Assembly: GCA_003453735.1 (NCBI GenBank) | Contig: DMNE01000274.1 | Span: 1 to 8,645 of the forward strand | Origin: Nitrospiraceae bacterium | Lineage (GTDB): Bacteria > Nitrospirota > Thermodesulfovibrionia > Thermodesulfovibrionales > UBA9159 | DNA: 8,645 nucleotides | Reading direction: 5' to 3' | Shown: one piece after another, positions 1-6,086 of the stretch | Position numbering within the stretch: position 1 is the first letter of the stretch | Layout: every line of letters begins with the position of its first letter | Notes under the pieces: model-generated | Database searches by the model: none | Told to the model about the DNA's origin: nothing | Seen by the model: the letters and a program-made list of their open reading frames with translations, nothing else | Translations under genes and position numbers: made by a program

Positions 1-170
1 GGTATATGGATAGGTGAGCAGTACAGCATCTAACAATGGTTTTAGTGATGAGAACTCCGATAACAACTCCTCACAGAAGGTTGCACCTTTAGAAAACCTC
101 TTTGCAGTGCGGAGTATAAATGAAAATTGTTATATACCCAAAGACGGGACCTACGATATATCCATCTCAC
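1..170. other. Left edge, no recognised gene
   Basis: Nothing here could be identified. A GTG-initiated plus-strand reading frame runs from 14 to 232. It would encode a 72-residue peptide with a Ser/Asn-rich start and a hydrophobic end. It lacks a clear Shine-Dalgarno sequence and overlaps the 3' end of the convergent minus-strand gene at 171-371, so it is not called as a gene. No terminator was seen between the two strands. Confidence 0.4.
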
Positions 171-371
171 TCACCTTTGTTTTACACGGGATTTGGTGCT
201 ATTTTTCTTTTCTTTCCAGGGAAATTTCTTGACTACACGTCCTCCCTCATACACCACTAAAGCGGTATGCGTATCCTCGGCAATCTTTTTCGCCCTGGCA
301 GCCGCACGTCGCAGCGCAACCTCTACCTTTGCCAAATCTGCATCTCGAATCTGTATTTTGACTTTACTCAT
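171..371 (-). CDS. Small partner protein of zeta-type kinase (putative antitoxin)
   Basis: This 66-residue basic protein starts with ATG immediately after the TAA stop of the zeta-type gene, with no intervening base, so the two are almost certainly co-transcribed and translationally coupled. The N-terminal half is rich in Ala, Arg and Lys (VEVALRRAAARAKKIAE, about residues 16-32) and should form a helix. A short segment follows (TALVVYEGGRVVKKFP, about residues 36-51) that looks like a beta hairpin. Small proteins of this shape are commonly found next to chromosomal zeta-like ATPases, and I infer an antitoxin or regulatory role from that association. The Lys/Arg-rich tail after residue 50 is unremarkable. 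No catalytic motif is visible. The product is unlikely to be a spurious frame given its exact abutment to the upstream gene, but the function is inferred. Confidence 0.72.
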   Translation of the reverse strand: MSKVKIQIRDADLAKVEVALRRAAARAKKIAEDTHTALVVYEGGRVVKKFPWKEKKNSTKSRVKQR

Positions 372-899
372 TTATTTTTCTCCTTCATCTAGAAGCTTTG
401 GTTTTTCGCCTGAATTATCAAAAAGAATCCAGGCATCCACCAATTGTTTATAAAGATGCTGGAAATTATGCCAGCCTTTTACATAACGACGCCTAATTGT
501 TTTCTCCGGGACGCTGTGGCCACCTTGCTTCACACGATATCTTACCCGTTCTATTGCAGTCGCAACATCCGAAAGATAAAGAAAAATCAATTTTATTTTA
601 TAGTCCATGCTCCGCCATTCGGGAATCATTTGGGCATATGTCTTACCGCTTAACGTAGTCTCAAAAGCAAAGCTTTCGCCGTTCAACGCATGTCTTTTGA
701 TCTCCTCGATCATGAGTCTGCCGGCATGGAAAGATGCTATCTCGGGCATGAATGGCGAAATGCCTGCCGCAATCAGATCTGCATTCACAAAAACTGGGCA
801 GCTCGCCTCCTTTGGCAGGAACTCAAGAGCAAAAGTTGTTTTACCAGCGCCGTTAGGTCCAGCAATAATAACTATTTTCTTGTCTAACCCATAATTCAA
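372..899 (-). CDS. Zeta toxin family / AAA-type P-loop kinase
   Basis: This 175-residue P-loop protein has a Walker A motif GPNGAGKTT at residues 14-22. It also has the segments NADLIAAG (39-46) and FAFETTLSG (78-86) and an Arg-rich distal stretch with GGHSVPEKTIRRRY (126-139). These are the landmarks of the chromosomal zeta-toxin-like branch of P-loop kinases. Classical zeta toxins phosphorylate UDP-N-acetylglucosamine and block peptidoglycan synthesis, but the substrate of this shorter branch is not established. The start is TTG at 899-897, preceded by AAGGAA at a 5-base spacing, and no ATG lies close by in frame. The protein looks full length. The frame stays open upstream of the TTG, where it runs into the remnant of another gene (see 900-1075), so the 5' flank is rearranged. 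The downstream 66-residue gene is the probable antitoxin. Confidence 0.85.
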   Translation of the reverse strand: MNYGLDKKIVIIAGPNGAGKTTFALEFLPKEASCPVFVNADLIAAGISPFMPEIASFHAGRLMIEEIKRHALNGESFAFETTLSGKTYAQMIPEWRSMDYKIKLIFLYLSDVATAIERVRYRVKQGGHSVPEKTIRRRYVKGWHNFQHLYKQLVDAWILFDNSGEKPKLLDEGEK

Positions 900-1075
900 A
901 ACTGTTCCTTCGCGTGCTATGTTTTCGTTTACGACACCGAACTTGAATTCTTCTGTATCGTTGTCCCTATCAGGAAATAGCGCTCCTCCTCAAGGTCCGT
1001 AAAGTCCTTGTCCCACGCTTCCATTTCTGTTATGAACCAGTTGCCTTTAAAGCTTTTTTCATCGCTCTGTGTCAT
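900..1075 (-). pseudogene. Frameshifted N-terminal remnant of a small conserved protein
   Basis: An ATG at 1075-1073 opens a 48-residue frame ending at 929. It includes the segment NWFITEMEAWDKDFTDLEEE (residues 12-31). This resembles small uncharacterised bacterial proteins that begin with an ITEME.WD.D pattern followed by a YFxF...EFxFG strand pair. After YFLIG the expected continuation appears only in the next frame (DNDTEEFKFGVV). That frame runs straight into the reading frame of the zeta gene. This indicates a frameshift near 965 and loss of the 3' end of the gene. The family match is from memory and has no assigned function. The sequence TATAAT (minus strand, just before the ATG) is seen, but no matching -35 element and no good ribosome binding site. 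Confidence 0.5.
905..910 (-). promoter_or_regulatory. Ribosome binding site fixing the TTG start of the zeta gene
   Basis: On the minus strand AAGGAA lies 5 bases before TTG (899-897). This supports the TTG as the start rather than an upstream in-frame codon. Upstream the same frame continues into residues belonging to a different, broken gene. Confidence 0.6.
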
Positions 1076-1196
1076 AATTATAACATTTACAAAATAAGTG
1101 ATCAGATGGATACTGCAGGAGGAGCCCGAAGTTCTCTTTATATTGATCCGTTGGCCAGCATAGATGACTCTCTGCTAAAACAGCTTAAAGGAAAAA

Positions 1197-1625
1197 ATGA
1201 TTTACACAGTGTCGATTAAGTGCATATGGGGAGCTTATTTTGAAGAACCATTTGAACGGACGATTGAAGTGCCCGACGACATCACTCTGGGTGAGTTGCA
1301 CGATGTAATGCAAGATCTCACCGGTTTCGACCGTGATCATCTTTTCACATTCTTTGTGGCACGAGGGCCGAAAGGCAAGCGAGTTCAGGTGGTAGAGACA
1401 GAGGACTGGGAAGATCGGCAGGGCTGCTTGTACGAAATCCCCCTAAAGCAAGTGGTTCCCCTCCCTGCCAACATGAAACTGTTTTACTTGTTTGACTTCG
1501 GAGACGACTGGACTTTTCAAATCAGCACACGTCGTAAGTTGAAGCCTGAAGAATTAGGAGCCAAGTACCCAAGAATAGTCAAGGCAACAGGTCCCAAACC
1601 AGTTCAGTACCCATCATTTGAATAA
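1197..1625 (+). CDS. Plasmid pRiA4b ORF-3-like family protein
   Basis: This 142-residue protein belongs by appearance to the pRiA4b ORF-3 family (Pfam PF07929), whose function is unknown. Visible landmarks are an N-terminal strand set (TVSIKCIWGAYFEEPFERTI), a helix around LGELHDVMQDLTGFD (31-45) and the family signature YLFDFGDDW (97-105), followed by a Pro-rich end ([11 protein letters not shown]) typical of a natural C-terminus. The ATG is preceded by AAAGGA at 1187-1192 with 4-base spacing. The copy is shorter than the 204-residue relative at 2456-3070 and lacks that protein's Cys-rich C-terminal part. Its 3' end overlaps by 12 bases the 3' end of the convergent helix-turn-helix gene, so the two transcripts would be complementary there. 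The family is often found on plasmids and in islands. No enzymatic residues can be assigned. Confidence 0.8.
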   Translation: MIYTVSIKCIWGAYFEEPFERTIEVPDDITLGELHDVMQDLTGFDRDHLFTFFVARGPKGKRVQVVETEDWEDRQGCLYEIPLKQVVPLPANMKLFYLFDFGDDWTFQISTRRKLKPEELGAKYPRIVKATGPKPVQYPSFE

Positions 1626-1745
1626 AATTGTAGAAAGAAATATGTCGCGTACCCTTTCTCTGCTTATTCCATAAAGCGGAACTATATGCGCGTAGGTCTT
1701 ACCATCCATGCGCAGCTTGTAAATCTCCGCCTTCCGCTGTTTCAT
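1614..1745 (-). CDS. Small helix-turn-helix protein (sigma region 4-like)
   Basis: This 43-residue frame is short and easily missed. The ATG (1745-1743) overlaps the TGA of the upstream SEC-C gene as ATGA, a classical translational-coupling arrangement. The middle, [20 protein letters not shown] (residues 13-32), matches the sigma-70 region 4 type helix-turn-helix: a first helix (TYAHIVPLY), a turn (GIS) and a recognition helix (RERVRDIF). Such a fold binds DNA, so a regulatory role in the operon is plausible. The last residues (LSTILFK) run into the 3' end of the convergent pRiA4b-like gene. They may be a genuine short tail, or a truncation at an old junction. The 4-base overlap and coherent motif argue for a real gene, but its small size leaves some doubt. 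Confidence 0.6.
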   Translation of the reverse strand: MKQRKAEIYKLRMDGKTYAHIVPLYGISRERVRDIFLSTILFK

Positions 1746-1999
1746 TTTTCACAACATTTCTTATACTTTTTCCCGCTACCACAGGGGCAAGGATCATTAC
1801 GTCCAATTTTCTCTGATCGTATTGGTTCAGATCGCTTTAATGCTTTTTCCAAGTCTGAAATGTCCTCAGGCTTATCAAATTCAAATCCAATGATATAGTG
1901 CCATCCATGTGCCGCACTTGTTTCTGCCACATATTTTGCTCTCTCTTCTGATTGTACGTGGACGATTATTGGTTTCTTCTCAGATCCAAGTTTTGCCAT
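1742..1999 (-). CDS. SEC-C motif metal-binding protein (PBPRA1643-type)
   Basis: This 85-residue protein ends in a textbook SEC-C zinc-binding motif, [17 protein letters not shown] at residues 67-83. It has the CxC...CC ligand set also seen at the C-terminus of SecA. The N-terminal part ([19 protein letters not shown], then [10 protein letters not shown] and [13 protein letters not shown]) matches the small stand-alone family described as SWIM/SEC-C metal-binding proteins of PBPRA1643 type. The protein appears complete. The ATG at 1999-1997 sits two bases after the stop of the upstream gene, and its own stop overlaps the next ATG, so it is the middle gene of a tight three-gene unit. The biochemical role is unknown. 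SEC-C domains generally mediate contacts with proteins or nucleic acids through a bound zinc ion. Confidence 0.88.
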   Translation of the reverse strand: MAKLGSEKKPIIVHVQSEERAKYVAETSAAHGWHYIIGFEFDKPEDISDLEKALKRSEPIRSEKIGRNDPCPCGSGKKYKKCCEK

Positions 2000-2001
2000 A
2001 C

Positions 2002-2316
2002 CTATCCACTCTCGGTGGTCGGCCGACAGGCCTCAGCCCAGACGTTCAGATTCCCATCCTTGTAAGTAACGCGATAGTCTCCAATTGCCCGAAGATCCTC
2101 GCCAAACAACTCTCTCTTTCGACAGATGAGCGCCTCCAAGAGGAAGGCTGAGTCAGTTCCCCTTACATGTCGTCGTAACATCTCAGTGTAGTTCGTGGTG
2201 TTCAGGACAATATCGAACACGACAGCGTTCCACACAGTGACTACAATCATGAAGGCCGATTGCTGATGCGTCTCAGTGGTGCTCTTGTCGACTAGATGCA
2301 GGAATGGTTTGGCCAT
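2002..2316 (-). CDS. Conserved hypothetical protein of unknown function
   Basis: I do not recognise a named domain in this 104-residue product. It contains a helical segment with [14 protein letters not shown] (about residues 25-38), a second helix rich in charged residues ([17 protein letters not shown], about 79-95 region) and a predicted strand pair near the end ([16 protein letters not shown]). The frame stays open for about 20 codons before the ATG, but no better start codon occurs there and no strong ribosome binding site was seen. The annotated ATG is therefore the best available choice, and the N-terminus could be truncated. The gene ends two bases before the SEC-C gene and is the first of the three-gene unit, which supports its being real and functionally linked to the SEC-C and helix-turn-helix products. 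Confidence 0.65.
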   Translation of the reverse strand: MAKPFLHLVDKSTTETHQQSAFMIVVTVWNAVVFDIVLNTTNYTEMLRRHVRGTDSAFLLEALICRKRELFGEDLRAIGDYRVTYKDGNLNVWAEACRPTTESG

Positions 2317-2455
2317 TTCTATGAGAACACCTGCTATCTCACTTTCACCACCCTTGTGGTGCCGTGCTACATCCCCTCATTTCCTGGTCCTGTTCTGTTA
2401 TCACCCCAATACTGGTTGTCCCCTCGCAGGCTACTCTTTTCTCCGTGACCTACTC

Positions 2456-3070
2456 CTACCCATAAAGTGCGTATTTCAGCCGCTCTTTGGGATCATCGAA
2501 AATAATATTTCTTTTATCAAAAGCTTCCGGATCGAAATCCCCTCCTGCCCATTCCAGCGTCTCTCTGTGGCTTGGATGACGAGGATCCATTATTGCCTCC
2601 AAGAAATCCGCATATCCCCATATGCCACCGCAATCTTCCGGTGGACATTCCCTTGCCCCTCCAATACATACCGGATACTCAGAGCTTTCGTTTCGGGGAA
2701 GTATTTTTTCCAGTTTTACGCTGTGCTGCCAGTCGTCGCCATAATCGTAAACATAGAGCGCTTTGTCATTCTTGATCGTAAAGTACTTTGCAATCTTTCG
2801 TTTCCATCCCGGCTTGATTTCCACCTCAAAAAAATCGTCACCGGGAATGCCTATCTCTTCCCGCGCACCAGTCAAGGGATTCTTGATTTCGAAATGATGC
2901 AGATGGGAATCAGTCCATCCCATGGCATCCTGGATTGCTACGTGCAAGTCCCAAAAAGTGTATGTCTCCGGAACCTGTATGCGACGCCAAATAGATGGTT
3001 TAATCCCCTTCAAGCTTATCTTAAATTGGTATACCCTATGATATTTTCCTTCCCTCGATATTCTTGCCAT
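2456..3070 (-). CDS. Plasmid pRiA4b ORF-3-like family protein, long form
   Basis: This 204-residue protein shows the full pRiA4b ORF-3 architecture (PF07929). It has an opening strand (YQFKISLKGIKPSIWRRI, 14-31), a helix TFWDLHVAIQDAMGW (38-52) followed by LHHFEI, and the signature YVYDYGDDWQH (106-116). A Cys-rich C-terminal block follows (CIGGARECPPEDCGG, 135-149), and an acidic end. The function of the family is unknown. The start is well supported by AAGGA five bases before the ATG. It lies 139 bases upstream of the three-gene SEC-C unit on the same strand and could be part of the same transcript. The intervening DNA contains a perfect 6-bp stem-loop (2346-2361) without a T-run, so no clear terminator separates them. 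The plus strand opposite is also open for 302 codons, but that frame has no family resemblance. Confidence 0.88.
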   Translation of the reverse strand: MARISREGKYHRVYQFKISLKGIKPSIWRRIQVPETYTFWDLHVAIQDAMGWTDSHLHHFEIKNPLTGAREEIGIPGDDFFEVEIKPGWKRKIAKYFTIKNDKALYVYDYGDDWQHSVKLEKILPRNESSEYPVCIGGARECPPEDCGGIWGYADFLEAIMDPRHPSHRETLEWAGGDFDPEAFDKRNIIFDDPKERLKYALYG

Positions 3071-3193
3071 CTCTGTCCTTCTGATAAGAATAGCATATCG
3101 AACAGAGTCGCGAAAAGCGCCGTGACATATCTAAGCAGTGGGGTGGAAGCAGCAATGAAGGATAAGCAAGGTATCGACCAGTAATTCTCAAAA

Positions 3194-3211
3194 GTTTCGG
3201 TAAGCCGAAAC
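3194..3211. repeat. Perfect 7-bp stem-loop
   Basis: GTTTCGG and CCGAAAC flank a TAAG loop. No T-run follows on either strand, so it is not a standard intrinsic terminator. It lies about 125 bases upstream of the long pRiA4b-like gene and could be a protein-binding site or a relic. No role can be assigned. Confidence 0.45.
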
Positions 3212-3497
3212 CGAGGGTTTTCAGGTGTTCATCGCAGAATGAGTTGCTCACAGTAACTGAGGGCAGCCTCGTTTTTCGTTACCAAGGACTTCTTCACCCC
3301 TTACTTTGAAAGGCTACGACATGCCATAGACGCAGACTTGCGTTGGAAGATTCTATCCGACCGATCTCTTCCGTGGCTTAGCAATGCCGAAAGAAACCTA
3401 TCACCACGAAGGACGGTGCAGTAATTTCAAAGTTTGAACAATTGTAGCAGAGCCGTTTGTCATTCTTTTAGCCTTTCGGGGTATCGATATTTAATGG

Positions 3498-3503
3498 TAT
3501 AAT
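3498..3503 (+). promoter_or_regulatory. Possible -10 element before the Fic-partner frame
   Basis: TATAAT lies only 5 bases before the ATG at 3509. A matching -35 at 16-18 bp spacing is poor (TTCGGG). If the element is used, the transcript would be nearly leaderless. The call is weak. Confidence 0.25.
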
Positions 3504-3508
3504 AACTC

Positions 3509-3736
3509 ATGTCAAGGAGGCCATTGCTTGAAACCAACCCTTTCCTTAAAGACCCTGATATGCGTATGCGAATCGTCGAGACCGTTACCGTTTCTTCCTC
3601 GTCGATCGAGGGTGTCCATGTAGCTGCTGAGCAAGCCATAAAAATTGTCGCCAAGATGAAAACAGCCTTCAGCGCGGCGCATGTGTGTCTCGTCCGGGAA
3701 AGAACGGCCCTGAAAACATTCTTCATAGGCTCGTAG
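3509..3736 (+). CDS. Small Fic-inhibitor-like protein with S-x-x-x-E-G motif
   Basis: The 75-residue frame begins RRPLLETNPFLKDPDMRMR and contains SSSIEG at residues 30-35. The latter matches the (S/T)xxxE(G/N) inhibitory helix motif that blocks the ATP site of Fic adenylyltransferases, as in VbhA-type antitoxins and class II Fic proteins. Small proteins of this opening pattern are known to me as partners of short Fic proteins. A broken fic gene lies immediately next to it, but on the opposite strand and convergent, so the pair is not in the usual tandem order. The frame after about residue 58 overlaps the distal part of the fic remnant in antisense and may not be native. The protein may therefore be truncated or fused at its C-terminus. 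The start rests on the family-like N-terminus; AAGGAGG lies inside the gene at 3514-3520. Confidence 0.5.
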   Translation: MSRRPLLETNPFLKDPDMRMRIVETVTVSSSSIEGVHVAAEQAIKIVAKMKTAFSAAHVCLVRERTALKTFFIGS

Positions 3737-4049
3737 TCACGCTCCTTGCCTGCCTGAACAGCGGCAAAGTACTCTTTTCGTTTTCTTTCCCGAATCCCCA
3801 TAAAATCAAGACCGGACAGCCCTGCCTGAAATGCCATCAAAAAGGCAAGCAATCTTCCAGCTCTACCATTGCCCTCACGAAAAGGATGGATCAAGCATCA
3901 GTTCGGTATGGACTACTGTTTCAGTGTGTATCTCGCCGACGCAGTTCTAAATAATCTCTGATATCTTCGATCCTGTGATGCCCTGTTCTTATGTCCCGTA
4001 ACAGAGCCGCTTCCTCTTCAGTGAGAATAAGAATGTCCTCATGAGCATC
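3688..4049 (-). pseudogene. Fic family (Fic/DOC) protein remnant, frameshifted
   Basis: The catalytic Fic loop is intact (IHPFREGNGRAGRLL), followed by MAFQAGLSGLDF and EYFAAVQAGKERDYEPM, which match the end of short Fic proteins. Fic enzymes usually transfer AMP from ATP onto target proteins. The gene is interrupted: the block from 4049 (DAHEDILILTEEEAALLRDI) through YLELR shifts frame near 3940. The next block (VGEIHTETVVHTELML) then shifts again at 3893, where one extra G separates ATG CTT from ATC CAT CCT. A further frame break near 4050 would join it to an upstream Arg/Lys-rich peptide. Fic similarity stops near 3688, after which the frame is merely antisense to the plus-strand inhibitor-like frame, so the native stop is also lost. 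No functional Fic can be made without correction of these lesions. Confidence 0.78.
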
Positions 4050-4100
4050 CCCTTCTGACTCCGCTTACGAGGAAGAGTTTGCTGACGAACACCACTCATC

Positions 4101-4430
4101 ATGAAAAACAAAGCATACAGGGACAACGGGCAAACGCAGAAAGGCTCACTCAAGACGGGCCAACATATGAAAAGTAAAAGTTGCAATTCAGAAGAATGCG
4201 GTATGAGTGGCAGCATACAGGACGTGCAAGGGAGTGAAGCGCGGGAAAGCTTGCTAACGGTTACTGATGTCAGTCAGATAGTAAAGGCAAGCAGAAAGAC
4301 AATCTATTTGTGGTGTGATCGCAAAAGTATCCCCCACTATAGGCCAGGCGGGAGCATCCGATTTGACCCGAAAGAAATAGCAGCCTGCTGGCTGGAGTCT
4401 TCCAAATGGGGTGTGACCGGGAAGCTATAG
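4101..4430 (+). CDS. Excisionase-family / MerR-like helix-turn-helix protein
   Basis: Residues from about 50 onward (LLTVTDVSQIVKASRKTIY, then IPHYRPGGSIRF and FDPKEIAACWLE) form the helix-turn-helix plus wing of the excisionase or HTH_17 type, in which the GGSIRF hairpin is the wing. These proteins bind DNA as recombination directionality factors or regulators. The gene lies directly upstream of a tyrosine integrase on the same strand, 52 bases away, which suits an xis-int pair. The first 45 residues are low in similarity and three in-frame ATGs (4101, 4167, 4203) are possible. None has a good ribosome binding site, so the true start is uncertain and 4203 gives a size closer to the family norm of 60-80 residues. 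The domain itself looks intact. Confidence 0.75.
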   Translation: MKNKAYRDNGQTQKGSLKTGQHMKSKSCNSEECGMSGSIQDVQGSEARESLLTVTDVSQIVKASRKTIYLWCDRKSIPHYRPGGSIRFDPKEIAACWLESSKWGVTGKL

Positions 4431-4432
4431 GT

Positions 4433-4473
4433 TATAATAGTGCTACCGTTACCGGAAGCCCCAGGAAAGGAGG
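4433..4473 (+). promoter_or_regulatory. Possible promoter -10 and strong ribosome binding site for the integrase
   Basis: TATAAT is present at 4433-4438, just after the excisionase-like stop, but with no convincing -35. A strong AAAGGAGG at 4466-4473 lies 9 bases before the integrase ATG (4483). The ribosome binding site is well supported and the promoter is not. Confidence 0.4.
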
Positions 4474-4482
4474 TTAGCTGAT

Positions 4483-5609
4483 ATGGGGCTACACCGAAGA
4501 CACAAGAAATGGCATTGCAGCTATACAGTGATTTGGCCTGATGGGCGAAAAGAGAGGGTCAGGAAGTCTTTGCATAAGAGCAATAAGGCCAACGCCGAGA
4601 AAGCATTTCGGGACATCATGAACAGCATCGACGATGGGAGCTACTTTAATGCACCACCACCAAAGATGAGAGAGGTCCTCGACAGATATGTTGTGGATGT
4701 TTCCTCAAACCATGACGGCTGCGAGCGCGAACTGGAGATCGCTGCACACTTCTACAGAACCTATGGTGATACCCTGGTTTCCAAGGTGACGGCATCCAAA
4801 TTGTCAACATACAAAGCCAGACGCCTCGATGGCACAATTCGCTTCGGTAAAAAGAAGCGCGCTGTGTCGGAATCGACCGTTAAAAGGGAACTGAGCTTCC
4901 TGCGTGGAGTCTTCTATACCGCAATTGAGATGTGGAATGACGACGACGATTGGGATAAGTATTTTAGAATTAACACCCAAAAGCCCGTCACTGCAGTTCT
5001 CAAAGGTATGAGCGACACAGAAAGGGAAAAAACCGTTTCTCCCGAAGAGGCGTTGGCGCTTAAGAAAACGCTTCCGGCCTGCTTAAGCCTTTTGTCATCA
5101 TCGCATCGCAAACAGGGCATCGGCTTGGCATCATCGTGAATCTTCAGATGAATGAGGTTATTTTGTCACGGAACGTTATCGTCATCTCGGCAGAAAAGAT
5201 GAAGAGCAAGAAGCCAAGCGTTAAGAAAATGACGAAGCTCGCCAGAGCCACAATAGAGGCTGCGATCTCGAAAAGAACGGGTTCAACGAACTTCATTTTC
5301 GTGGATGACAAAGGAGAGCCTTACTCCGAAAATCGTGTGTCCGTGGCATTCGGCAGAGCCTGCAAGGCAGCGAAGATAAAGGACCTGAGGTTTCATGACC
5401 TCAAACATGATTTTGCAACGCTTCTGGCTGAGAGCGACGTGGAGAGCTTCAAGAGGCAGCATCTTTTAGACCATTCCGACCCGAGGATGTCCGGGAAGTA
5501 TACCCACTGGTCGCCTTCGATGTTGAATGCCATCGTCGCGATCGAGGGGAAAGGGATTGGCACAATTTTGTCACAAGAGGGGAATACTGAGGAGGGACAG
5601 CCTACGTAA
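4483..5609 (+). pseudogene. Tyrosine recombinase (phage/island integrase), frameshifted
   Basis: Together two overlapping frames (4483-5139 and 5136-5609) encode a site-specific integrase. The first frame has an arm-binding start (HRRHKKWHCSYTVIWPDGR), a core-binding domain (REVLDRYVVDVSS onward), then EKTVSPEEALALKKTLPA. At 5081 the frame breaks: restoring one base turns LPAC into LPAWLKPFVIIASQTGHR and joins the second frame, which supplies the catalytic domain. Box I Arg is present (TGHR, 5121-5123). The conserved Lys is plausibly in AEKMK. Box II reads HDLK instead of HDLR, so its Arg is replaced by Lys (codon 5403-5405). The His of LLDHSD and the nucleophile Tyr of GKYTHW (5499-5501) are present. 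The frameshift alone should abolish activity, and the Arg-to-Lys change is an independent lesion. It once mobilised the surrounding island, probably with the upstream excisionase-like protein. Confidence 0.88.
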
Positions 5610-6086
5610 CCCCTTGATTTAATTGGCGTCCCTTTATTGATGATTTTCGAACTTGGTTGATACGAAAAGCTGCCTAATACCCAATTGTTTCGAGCAATTG
5701 TAAGAACAACACGACTTCTGTTACCTAAAAAAGTGAGCTTTATTTCAACAAGTAGTTACCGTCAACAGGGAAAATGGGGCTCTGAAAAGAAATAGTATTT
5801 CCGTTAGCATTGTTTGGAAATTAAATACACATTCCCCATCGTCGCTTCTCTCTCTTTTGGGTCATTTGACGAAACAGAATATCTTGTACGACCGATTATT
5901 ACAGATATAGCCCCGAGGACCACCATCAAAGACAGGCATTCTATCCTGCAATCTCCTACCGATATGGAGAGCACTGCAACGAAATTCACCGCTAGATTTG
6001 CTCTCACGTTTAAGTACTTGGGGAAGCACTGGTTACGCTGCCTCCCCATCAACTCCTGCCATACGGGATTGTTCGATATCTTTTTC
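5610..6086. other. 477-bp stretch of unassigned DNA
   Basis: No known family is recognisable. A 19-base structure at 5682-5700 consists of two CAATTG hexamers separated by 7 bases, which can pair as a hairpin. It lies 73 bases after the integrase stop, a position where arm-type or attachment sites may occur, but no tRNA end or duplicated core was found. A minus-strand frame at 5804-6052 encodes two hydrophobic stretches (AVNFVAVLSISV and LSLMVVLGAISVIIG) and an overlapping plus-strand frame starts at 5814. Neither has a ribosome binding site or a recognised homologue. The right end abuts the cytochrome fragment at a clear homology break. Confidence 0.45.
5788..5799. repeat. 12-bp direct repeat, copy 1
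   Basis: AGAAATAGTATT recurs exactly and in the same orientation at 7163-7174, three bases outside the cytochrome breakpoint. Between the copies lie about 290 bp of unassigned DNA and the whole cytochrome fragment. A 12-bp match is expected roughly once or twice by chance in a window this size, so only its position makes it notable. Confidence 0.35.

Larger units (their letters stand above)
3071..3508. other. 438-bp stretch without a recognisable gene
   Basis: Open frames here are short and show no family resemblance on either strand. The longest minus-strand frame, ending inside the pRiA4b-like gene, has no ribosome binding site. Two small structures are visible: a perfect stem-loop at 3194-3211, and GAGG-GCAG-CCTC followed by GTTTTT at 3259-3276. 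The latter resembles a weak plus-strand terminator but has no plus-strand gene in front of it. The region may be decayed coding DNA. Confidence 0.4.

Noticed and set aside
1106..1219. 37-codon plus-strand frame overlapping the start of the first pRiA4b-like gene
   Set aside because: It has no ribosome binding site and no recognised pattern, and the overlapping downstream start is better supported.
2346..2361. CACCAC-CCTT-GTGGTG stem-loop as a terminator
   Set aside because: The stem is perfect but short, and no T-run follows on either strand.
2276..3184. 302-codon plus-strand open frame
   Set aside because: It lies antisense to the clear pRiA4b-like gene and the start of the 104-aa gene, has no ribosome binding site, and its product is Cys/Phe/Pro-rich with no family pattern.
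3036..3251. 71-codon minus-strand frame overlapping the start of the long pRiA4b-like gene
   Set aside because: No ribosome binding site and no recognisable motif, and it overlaps a well-supported gene start in another frame.
5682..5700. CAATTG hairpin as an attachment site
   Set aside because: No duplicated core or tRNA end was found near either side of the integrase, so an att call is not supported.
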